Shown here: piece after piece, positions 34,896 through 42,003 of the stretch
How positions within the stretch are numbered: position 1 is the stretch's first letter
Layout of the letters: each line of letters starts with the position of its first letter
Assembly (NCBI RefSeq): GCF_004770045.1
Contig: NZ_RQFO01000011.1
Coordinates: 124,001-188,000 of the forward strand
Reading direction: 5' to 3'
Length of the DNA: 64,000 bases
Origin: Leptospira montravelensis
GTDB lineage: Bacteria > Spirochaetota > Leptospiria > Leptospirales > Leptospiraceae
The notes under the pieces: model-generated
Told to the model about the DNA's origin: nothing
Seen by the model: the letters and a program-made list of their open reading frames with translations, nothing else
Database searches by the model: none
Position numbers and translations under genes: made by a program

Positions 34896-36879
34896 TGGAT
34901 TGAACTAAATCAATCAAGAATTTGTATTTTTTGTTTTTCACTTTTTGTTCTAAGATTTTTTTCCCTTTATCTTCTGTTTGGATCTTATCTAACAAACCAA
35001 TTAGTTGGCCGAAGTTTTGGATCCTGATTAATTGTAAGATTTCTTTTTTTAATTCTGGTGGAGATACCTTCAAAAATGTTTGTACAAATTCTACTTCAGG
35101 TTCCTCGGGTTTTGTAACATGCTCAAGTTGGTTTGTATGTGTGGGACCAATTTTTGATTTTTGCAATAATGGTTCTGGAATGACATCTAATCGTGTTAAT
35201 GGGATCTCAAACCAAAATTCAGAACCTTGATCGAGAATACTGTTTACACTTATGGTTCCTCCTAAAAATTCCACTAACTGGTGACAAATGGATAAGCCGA
35301 GCCCTGTTCCTTCCTTATAAGAACTACCTTGTTCTGTTTGTTGGAAAGCTTCAAAAATAGAATGCAATTGGTCGTTAGGAATTCCAATTCCAGTATCTCG
35401 AACAATAAACTTTACCATATCAAAAGAATGTCCTGGGTCACTTTCGATTTTAATTTCTAAGCTGACAGATCCTTGATTTGTAAATTTTAATGCGTTCCCC
35501 AATAAGTTAACAAGTATTTGTCGTATTTTTTGTAGATCTGCTATGTAATAAGAAGTTACAATTACGGAAGCGTTTAATAGTTCGAAACTAATGGATTTTT
35601 CCGAAAAACGGTAGGAGAACATAGAGAACAAAGTGTCCCAAAGTTGCACTAAAGAAAACGGTTCTCTAAATTCAGTCATTTTGCCGGCTTCAATTTTTGA
35701 AAGATCCAAAATATCATTAATCATTCCAAGTAGATGAACTCCATTTTCATACAATGAATTTACATAACCTTTTAGGTGGTCAGGTAAGTTTGGATCTTTT
35801 TCTAATATTTGTGAAAAACCGATTACTGCATGAAGGGGAGTTCTAAGTTCATGTGTAATTTTAGAAAAGAAAGCGGACTTGGAACGATTTGCTTTAATTG
35901 CTGCTTCGACAGCTTTTTGTAATCTTTTGTTTTGTAATTGGATTTTTTGCGAATAGTCGTTTAATTTATCTTCCGCTAGTTTTCGATCTGTGATATCAAA
36001 GACAGTAGATTTGCTAATAATGAAATTACCGGCTTTATCAAAAGTTGCAGTCGTATTCAAACTCACGAAAAAAGTAGATTTGTCCTTTCTCACAAACTCT
36101 AATTCTACGCCCGTTAGGTTTTCATTAGGAAATGAATCTGTTATCAGTCGGTATTTGTCTCGGCTACTTTCCGTGAGTAATTCGTTAAATTTAAAATTAC
36201 CAACAATTTCTTCTCTAGTATAACCTAACCAATCTAGTTCTGTATCGTTTATGGAAACGATTATATTATTTTTATCTAATGAGTGATAACCACATGGTGC
36301 GTTATTATATAGATCCAAAATCCTTTCATAGGATTTCATTAAATTCTCTTCGGCTATTTTTCGATTAGTGATATCGTTTCCAATTGATAACACTTCGTAA
36401 GGATACCCAAATTCATTTTTTAAAATACGATTTGACCAAGTAACCGTGCGTTTATCATTTTTCCCAATAAAAACATCATATTCTTGTCGAATATTTTGTT
36501 CCGGTCTATGGAAGATATTCCATAACTGGGACTTTACTTCGTTGGATTTTTCGAAAGGTATTTGGAACAAATCTAAAACTACATCTTTACCCTCTGCATC
36601 TTCTTTTCCAATTTGAAAAAATTCTTCCGCGTAAGGATTGATCGAATGAATTTTGAAATCGGGGCTCCATCGAATGATGATTGAGTTTGCGGTATCATAA
36701 ATATCTTGGTATTGTTTTTCCTTTTCGCGGATGGTGCGTTCTATTTCTTCTGAATTGTTTAAATTCTTTCTAAAAAGGATTAACCTAAGTTTTTTTTCTC
36801 TCCTGTATGCATTGTGATAATAATAGGCGACTAACAACAATCCAGAAGCAATCAAAATCGCTAAGAGTTCATCGATCAT
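34879..36879 (-). CDS. PAS-domain sensor histidine kinase
   Basis: A 666-residue kinase. It starts with one membrane helix (about 4-22), then two PAS domains (about 60-180 and 185-300, with YDTANSIIIRWSPDFKIHSI and LYNNAPCGYHSLDKNN), a dimerisation helix with the phosphorylated histidine in FSKITHELRTPLHAVIGFSQ (about 347), and an ATP-binding domain with ILVNLLGNALKF, VRDTGIGIPNDQ and GTGLGLSICHQLV. A last 100-residue tail has no domain I can name. Its start overlaps the stop of the SpoIIE response regulator by 4 bp, so the two proteins very likely work together. Confidence 0.93.
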   Translation of the reverse strand: MIDELLAILIASGLLLVAYYYHNAYRREKKLRLILFRKNLNNSEEIERTIREKEKQYQDIYDTANSIIIRWSPDFKIHSINPYAEEFFQIGKEDAEGKDVVLDLFQIPFEKSNEVKSQLWNIFHRPEQNIRQEYDVFIGKNDKRTVTWSNRILKNEFGYPYEVLSIGNDITNRKIAEENLMKSYERILDLYNNAPCGYHSLDKNNIIVSINDTELDWLGYTREEIVGNFKFNELLTESSRDKYRLITDSFPNENLTGVELEFVRKDKSTFFVSLNTTATFDKAGNFIISKSTVFDITDRKLAEDKLNDYSQKIQLQNKRLQKAVEAAIKANRSKSAFFSKITHELRTPLHAVIGFSQILEKDPNLPDHLKGYVNSLYENGVHLLGMINDILDLSKIEAGKMTEFREPFSLVQLWDTLFSMFSYRFSEKSISFELLNASVIVTSYYIADLQKIRQILVNLLGNALKFTNQGSVSLEIKIESDPGHSFDMVKFIVRDTGIGIPNDQLHSIFEAFQQTEQGSSYKEGTGLGLSICHQLVEFLGGTISVNSILDQGSEFWFEIPLTRLDVIPEPLLQKSKIGPTHTNQLEHVTKPEEPEVEFVQTFLKVSPPELKKEILQLIRIQNFGQLIGLLDKIQTEDKGKKILEQKVKNKKYKFLIDLVQSTNPSE

Positions 36880-38009
36880 TTGATTTCCAATAATAACATA
36901 GTCATATCATCTGCCACTTTTCCGTTTGAATACACCAGGACTTCTTCCTGAACCGATTCGAGGAATTCTTTTGATGGCAAGTGAATTCTGTTTTCAATGA
37001 TTTCAGAAAATTTTAAATCACCTAGGTAATCTTCGTTTTCATTGGGAACTTCAAACATTCCATCGGAAAACAAAAATAATCTGTCCCCTGAAATTAAAAA
37101 AATATCTTCGTTTTCCGTATTCAGTTGGTCAGGAAACATCATGAGACAAAATCCTTTTGTTCCTAGTTTTATGATCTTTTGATCACGAATTAGAAACATA
37201 TTATGGTGTCCTGCCATCGAATAAGAGAGTAAGTTTTCTTCGGCTTTATATCTTAAGTAGATAGCACTGATAAAATGAGTACTAATCAGAGGCGTAAGAG
37301 TGTGATGAATCCAATATAAACTTTCGCTAGGTGATAAAAAAGATTTATCCATAGTTTTAAAGGTGATGATGGCCATTAGAGAAACCATTGCAGCGGCAAT
37401 TCCGTGGCCAGTTACATCTCCAAATAAAATATCTAAATCTCCAGAAGGTAACAAATCATAGGTGATAAGGTCTCCACCAACCAATTCCATAGGTTTATAG
37501 GAAGTATAAATTTGATAAAGAGGAGAAGGTGGGAACTGAAAAGTGACTAAATTTTCTTGGTTCGATTTTGCAAGTTCCAAATCTTTCTGAATTGCCTGTA
37601 ATAAATCAATCCTTTCCTTTTCTAAAGTTTTGATTTTTATATGGGTACGGATCCTGGCTAAAATTTCTGATTCTTGAAAAGGTTTTGTAATATAATCGAC
37701 AGCTCCTGTTTCCAATCCTTTGACTATATCACTCGTTTCATTTAAGGCAGATAAAAATAGGATAGGAGTATTTTTGGATCTATCCATACAAAGCAGTTGT
37801 TTGGCGACATCAAGCCCACTGATTCCTGGAAGAAGAATATCCAGTAAAATTAAGTCAAAGTCGAGTGCTTCTGCCAGCTCTAAAGCATATTCGCCGTCAT
37901 AAGCGACTGCAACTTCATATCCTTGATTCAGTAAAATATGCGTAATAATTTCAATATTTGTTTCGTTGTCATCGACAACCAAAATCTTTGCCGCTTGCTT
38001 CGTGTGCAC
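36876..38009 (-). CDS. Response regulator with SpoIIE/RsbU phosphatase output
   Basis: A 377-residue protein. Residues about 8-125 are a receiver domain (ILVVDDNETN; phospho-acceptor aspartate in DLILLDILLPGISG; lysine in VDYITKPFQESE). After a helical linker, residues about 170-375 are a PP2C/SpoIIE phosphatase (PMELVGGDLITYDLLP, DILFGDVTGHGIAAAMVSL, SGDRLFLFSDGMFEVPN, VADDMTMLLLEI). Phosphorylation by the downstream kinase should control the phosphatase, which typically acts on an anti-anti-sigma factor. Start is GTG 38009. The kinase gene follows with an ATGA overlap. Confidence 0.94.
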   Translation of the reverse strand: MHTKQAAKILVVDDNETNIEIITHILLNQGYEVAVAYDGEYALELAEALDFDLILLDILLPGISGLDVAKQLLCMDRSKNTPILFLSALNETSDIVKGLETGAVDYITKPFQESEILARIRTHIKIKTLEKERIDLLQAIQKDLELAKSNQENLVTFQFPPSPLYQIYTSYKPMELVGGDLITYDLLPSGDLDILFGDVTGHGIAAAMVSLMAIITFKTMDKSFLSPSESLYWIHHTLTPLISTHFISAIYLRYKAEENLLSYSMAGHHNMFLIRDQKIIKLGTKGFCLMMFPDQLNTENEDIFLISGDRLFLFSDGMFEVPNENEDYLGDLKFSEIIENRIHLPSKEFLESVQEEVLVYSNGKVADDMTMLLLEIK

Positions 38010-38085
38010 AATTCATGAAGGATTTGATAAAAAAAACATTTGGCAAGAGATTTTTGATTTCGTTTGCTTCTATTAGACAAGAGAA

Positions 38086-39162
38086 ATGAAAAAGATCATC
38101 CACATTGATATGGACGCGTTTTATGCGTCAGTGGAACAAAGAGATTTTCCCGAAATGCGCGGGAGACCTGTTGTTGTGGGTGGATCTCCGCATTCGAGAG
38201 GAGTGGTTTGTGCTGCCAGTTACGAAGCAAGAAAGTTTGGGGTTCGTTCCGCTATTTCTTGTTACCAGGCTTATAAACTTTGTCCTGAAGCTATATTTAC
38301 TCCCCCAAGATTTGAAGTTTATAAATCGGTTTCAAAAGAAATCCGGTCCATTTTTTTAGAATACACAGACCTAGTAGAACCACTATCTTTAGACGAGGCA
38401 TACTTAGATGTAACATCTAATAAATTGAATATTCCTCTTGCGAGTACAATTGCCAAAGAAATTAGAAAAAAGATATTTGAAAAAACCGGACTCACTTGTT
38501 CAGCAGGAGTCGCTCAAAATAAGTTTTTAGCTAAAATGGCTTCTGAAAAAAATAAACCTAACGGTCTTTATGTGGTTTTGCCTGGGGAAGAAAAAAAGTT
38601 TTTGGCTGATTTACCTTTAAATCATTTTTTTGGGATCGGGAAAAAAACCTACGAACGGCTTTCCCAATTAGGTTATACAAAGGGTTCAGAACTCCGCGAA
38701 GCGGAGGAATCTATTTTAATTCAAGAATTTGGAAAGATGGGTGCTGTGTTTTACCGGATGGCAAGAGGGCTTGATGACCGGGAAGTGATTCCTTTTCGCG
38801 ATCCCAAATCGATTGGAGTAGAAACTACCTTTTCCCATGATTCTGGAGATTTTTCTTTTTTGATTCTTACATTAGAATCCTTATCGAAGGAATTAGAAGA
38901 GAGAATGGGACGTAAAAACAAACAAGGAAAAACTCTCACTTTAAAAACAAAATTTGAAGATTTTACAGTGAAACAAAAATCTATTTCTTCCGATTCCGTT
39001 TTCTACTTGGCAGACAACCTTTTCCAACAATCCTCGAATTTGTTGGCAAATGTTTGGAAGGAAAATACAGATCCATTCAAAAAAATTCGGCTCTTAGGAA
39101 TTTCTGTTACTAACTTTGTTTCAGAAACGAAAGATCAGGACCAACCATCTCTTTTCGGTTAA
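38086..39162 (+). CDS. dinB: DNA polymerase IV
   Basis: A 358-residue Y-family translesion polymerase. Start MKKIIHIDMDAFYASVEQRD holds the first catalytic aspartates, followed by CAASYEARKFGVRSAISCYQA and SLDEAYLDVTSN (catalytic DE). The helix-hairpin-helix thumb NHFFGIGKKTYERLSQLGY and the little-finger part SIGVETTFSHD follow. It ends QPSLFG, a good match to the QxxLF beta-clamp-binding motif. It replicates past damaged bases. I saw no clear Leptospira LexA-type box in the 80 bp upstream. Confidence 0.96.
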   Translation: MKKIIHIDMDAFYASVEQRDFPEMRGRPVVVGGSPHSRGVVCAASYEARKFGVRSAISCYQAYKLCPEAIFTPPRFEVYKSVSKEIRSIFLEYTDLVEPLSLDEAYLDVTSNKLNIPLASTIAKEIRKKIFEKTGLTCSAGVAQNKFLAKMASEKNKPNGLYVVLPGEEKKFLADLPLNHFFGIGKKTYERLSQLGYTKGSELREAEESILIQEFGKMGAVFYRMARGLDDREVIPFRDPKSIGVETTFSHDSGDFSFLILTLESLSKELEERMGRKNKQGKTLTLKTKFEDFTVKQKSISSDSVFYLADNLFQQSSNLLANVWKENTDPFKKIRLLGISVTNFVSETKDQDQPSLFG

Positions 39163-39165
39163 ACT

Positions 39166-39867
39166 ATGTTAGAAAATGAAAACGAATTAGAACCTCTTGG
39201 ACCTTTACAAGTACTGCGAGTCAAAGGAGACCCTGATGCACCAACGGTGGTTTTATTTCATGGTTATGGTGCCAGTGCATTTGATTTATTTCCCATTCAT
39301 GAAGTATTAGTCACAGACCAAAAATTCAATTGGGTTTTTCCTCATGGACATTTAAGTGTTCCTCTTATGCCAGGGTATTCGGGTCGTGCTTGGTTCCCGA
39401 TTGATATGGCAGCTTTGGAAGAAGCAATCCGCAAAAATGATTTCAGAAATTTTGCAGATAAAGACCCAGAAGGAATGGAAGTAGCAAGACAGGCCGCCTA
39501 CTTGATGTTAGATGCTCTTGGAGTCCCTTGGAACCAATTAATCCTTGGTGGATTTTCCCAAGGCGCTATGCTTGCAACAGACTTAACACTTAGAAAAGAA
39601 GATGTATCTAAAGGACTTATGATTCTTTCTGGTGCACTTGTGAATGAATCTCTTTGGAAAGATTTGGCACCTAAAAAATCTATTTTACGATTTTTCCAAT
39701 CCCACGGAGAATTTGACCCTATCCTTGGTTATGCGAATGCTAAAAAATTAGAGAAGTTACTTCGTAGCGCAGGACTACTAGGTGAATTTATCGCATTTAA
39801 TGGTGGTCATGAAATTCCGGCACCAGTGATCCAAGGAATCAGTCGATATTTGAACAGTTTATCATAA
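39166..39867 (+). CDS. Phospholipase/carboxylesterase-type alpha/beta hydrolase
   Basis: A 233-residue alpha/beta hydrolase of the lysophospholipase/carboxylesterase type. VVLFHGYGASAFDL is the oxyanion strand; LILGGFSQGAMLATDL the nucleophile elbow with serine (GFSQG); QSHGEFDPILGY has the aspartate and FNGGHEIPAPV the histidine, so the triad is complete. It starts 4 bp after the dinB stop, which suggests co-transcription. Probable role is ester or thioester hydrolysis in the cytosol; the substrate is unknown. Confidence 0.88.
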   Translation: MLENENELEPLGPLQVLRVKGDPDAPTVVLFHGYGASAFDLFPIHEVLVTDQKFNWVFPHGHLSVPLMPGYSGRAWFPIDMAALEEAIRKNDFRNFADKDPEGMEVARQAAYLMLDALGVPWNQLILGGFSQGAMLATDLTLRKEDVSKGLMILSGALVNESLWKDLAPKKSILRFFQSHGEFDPILGYANAKKLEKLLRSAGLLGEFIAFNGGHEIPAPVIQGISRYLNSLS

Positions 39868-39919
39868 ATTTTCCTTGGTACACCCAATTCGGATCAGTCT
39901 AACTGTTTGGATGGTCTTT

Positions 39920-40678
39920 ATGAAACAGTTTCTCATTTCGTTCCTTTGTATTGGCTTATGGCAAGGCATTTATGCCCAAGGTTTTGATCATAAACATTCT
40001 GTTTGGGATTCCATCCTAAAAAAGAATGTGAAGAATGGACTTGTTTCTTATAAAGGAATTCAATCGGAAGAGGGCACTTTTCGACAGTATTTGGAATCGC
40101 TTTCTAAGGTAACAGAAGCCCAATACCAAGGTTTTAATGAAAAAGAAAAAATTAGTTTTTTAATCAATGCATACAATGCATTCACAGTAAAACTAATATT
40201 GGATCATTATCCTGTAGAAAGCATTACTGAAATTGGATCTCCATTTTCCAAAATTAATTTAGCGCGTGGAATCCCTTGGAAAAAAGAATTCTTTACTCTC
40301 CTTGGCAAATCCAGACATCTAGATTGGATTGAACATGAAAAGTTAAGAAAGGATTTTAATGAACCTAGGATTCACTTTGCCATTGTTTGTGCTTCCATTG
40401 GTTGTCCCATTTTAGTTTCTGAATCCTACACACCAATGACTCTCGAGAAACAACTCCAATCTGCTAAACTTGGGTTTTTAAAAAATCCCAAAAAGAATTC
40501 TTACGATAAATCCACAAACACTTTGTATTTAAGTAAAATTTTTAATTGGTTCCAAACAGATTTTACAAAAAAAACCACTCTCATTCAATATTTGCAGGAA
40601 GGGTTTGAAGAAACAATTAAACCAGATGCGAAAATTGTTTATAACGAATACAATTGGGACTTGAACGAATTAAAATAA
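39920..40678 (+). CDS. DUF547-domain secreted protein
   Basis: The ATG at 39920 gives MKQFLISFLCIGLWQGIYAQ, a signal peptide with cleavage after YAQ; this start is preferred over in-frame sites further upstream. The mature 230-residue protein matches the DUF547 pattern: FLINAYNAFTVKLILDHYPVESI, LDWIEHEKLRKDFNEPRIHFAIVCASIGCPIL and YTPMTLEKQLQSA. DUF547 proteins are related to peptidase-like or glutaredoxin-adjacent proteins, with no proven biochemical role. It is the last gene of a run with dinB. Confidence 0.88.
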   Translation: MKQFLISFLCIGLWQGIYAQGFDHKHSVWDSILKKNVKNGLVSYKGIQSEEGTFRQYLESLSKVTEAQYQGFNEKEKISFLINAYNAFTVKLILDHYPVESITEIGSPFSKINLARGIPWKKEFFTLLGKSRHLDWIEHEKLRKDFNEPRIHFAIVCASIGCPILVSESYTPMTLEKQLQSAKLGFLKNPKKNSYDKSTNTLYLSKIFNWFQTDFTKKTTLIQYLQEGFEETIKPDAKIVYNEYNWDLNELK

Positions 40679-40691
40679 GTAATAAGATACC

Positions 40692-40760
40692 TTACCAATC
40701 TCAGCAATATCTACAATGAATCAATAGATCACGGATTCATTAATTGTAATGGATTGGTAA
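40692..40760. repeat. Nested inverted repeat between convergent genes
   Basis: Outer arms TTACCAATC (40692-40700) and GATTGGTAA (40752-40760) enclose inner arms AATGAATC (40715-40722) and GATTCATT (40734-40741), all perfect. The gene to the left ends at 40678, the one to the right (minus) at 40793. There is no clear T run. It could act as a two-way RNA end signal or be bound by a protein. Confidence 0.55.
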
Positions 40761-40792
40761 AACTTTCCAATGCCAAACTGCGAAAGGATTAA

Positions 40793-41209
40793 CTAAGAAA
40801 CTAACTCAAATTCGTAAGTGATTTTTGCGGTTTTTTCGAGTGTTTTGGCAACGGAACAGTATTTTTCTAAACTAAGATCAATTGCACGTTTTACCTGTTC
40901 TTCTTTAAAATCACCTTTTACTTTAAACTTCAAATGGATGTTTTTAAATAGATTGGCTTCTTCCACTTTTTCTCTGTCTGCATCGACTTCTACGGAATAG
41001 TCTTTTACTTCGATTCTGTGTTTGTTTAGAATCATCAAAACATCAATGCTACTGCATCCAGCAAGACCCATAATCAAAAGTTCCATAGGCCTTGGACCAG
41101 AATTTTTTCCGCCTATTTCGGGGGAGGCATCAATAAGAATGGAATTACCAGATTCATTCGTTGCTTCTAATACGTATGGAGATTCAATGCGACTTAGTTT
41201 GATATGCAT
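40793..41209 (-). CDS. OsmC-family protein
   Basis: A 138-residue protein of the OsmC/YhfA fold. GPRPMELLIMGLAGCSSIDVLMIL contains the first conserved cysteine (LAGCSSID), and LSLEKYCSVAKTLEKTAKITYEFEL the second (KYCSVA), the pair used by OsmC/Ohr proteins to reduce organic hydroperoxides. The EKYCSVAKTL form is typical of the YhfA-like subgroup. A general thiol-peroxidase or detoxification role is expected. The peroxiredoxin gene lies 41 bp away on the same strand, giving an antioxidant pair. Confidence 0.9.
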   Translation of the reverse strand: MHIKLSRIESPYVLEATNESGNSILIDASPEIGGKNSGPRPMELLIMGLAGCSSIDVLMILNKHRIEVKDYSVEVDADREKVEEANLFKNIHLKFKVKGDFKEEQVKRAIDLSLEKYCSVAKTLEKTAKITYEFELVS

Positions 41210-41250
41210 AAGTATAAAATAGGCGGGTGAAAAAACCCGCCAAGTTTAAA

Positions 41251-41886
41251 TTACTTATTTGGTTGTGGTGTGTAACGCAAATAAGGTTTGATGGTTCTAA
41301 ATCCCTTAGGAAATTTTTTCTTAGCATCTTCATCAGAAACAGAAGGAACGATGATTGTGTCTTCGCCATCTTTCCAGTTTGCAGGAGTTGCTACGCTAAA
41401 CTGTGAAGTGAGTTGTAAAGAATCAATCACACGTAAAAGTTCATCAAAGTTTCTTCCAGTGGAAGCAGGATAAGTAAGAGTTAATTTTACTTTTTTGTCA
41501 GGTCCTACAACAAATACAGAACGAACAGTTGTTGTTTCACTTGCATTCGGGTGAATCATATCATAAAGGTTTGATACCTTACGATCTGCATCCGCAATGA
41601 TAGGGTAGTTTACTTTGGTACCTTGTGTTTCGTTGATATCAGAGATCCAACCTTTGTGGCTGTCTACAGGGTCAACGGAAAGTGCGATCACTTTTACATT
41701 ACGTTTTTCAAACTCTGGTTTAATTTTTGCCACGTATCCTAGTTCTGTAGTACAAACTGGAGTGTAGTCTTTTGGGTGAGAGAATAAAATCCCCCAACCT
41801 TGTCCTAAATATTCATGAAAGTCAATTTTGCCTTCAGAGGTTTCCGCTTGGAAATTCGGTGCTTCGTCGCCTAAACGTAGTGCCAT
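41251..41886 (-). CDS. Peroxiredoxin (1-Cys/Prx6 type)
   Basis: A 211-residue peroxiredoxin. The peroxidatic cysteine is in SHPKDYTPVCTTELGYVA (about residue 45), with the PxxxTxxC motif intact. The long C-terminal part with VRSVFVVGPDKKVKLTLTYPASTGRNFDELLRVIDSLQL and PANWKDGEDTIIVPSVSDEDAKKKFP is diagnostic of the Prx6 subfamily, which removes peroxides and uses an outside thiol for recycling. A strong ribosome binding site (CAGGAGA) precedes the ATG. It probably shares a message with the OsmC gene. Confidence 0.95.
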   Translation of the reverse strand: MALRLGDEAPNFQAETSEGKIDFHEYLGQGWGILFSHPKDYTPVCTTELGYVAKIKPEFEKRNVKVIALSVDPVDSHKGWISDINETQGTKVNYPIIADADRKVSNLYDMIHPNASETTTVRSVFVVGPDKKVKLTLTYPASTGRNFDELLRVIDSLQLTSQFSVATPANWKDGEDTIIVPSVSDEDAKKKFPKGFRTIKPYLRYTPQPNK

Positions 41887-42003
41887 AGTTTGTCTCCTGT
41901 AAGATGAGTGATTCCAATTCTAAAATCCACCTCTGAAAATGCAAGAAAATGTTATACTTTATTGGATGAAATTTCCATTTTATTGAAATATTTCGCAGAT
42001 TTC

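Noticed and set aside
38030..38085. LexA-type box before dinB
   Set aside because: No TTTG-N5-CAAA was found in the upstream stretch; SOS control is not supported by sequence.
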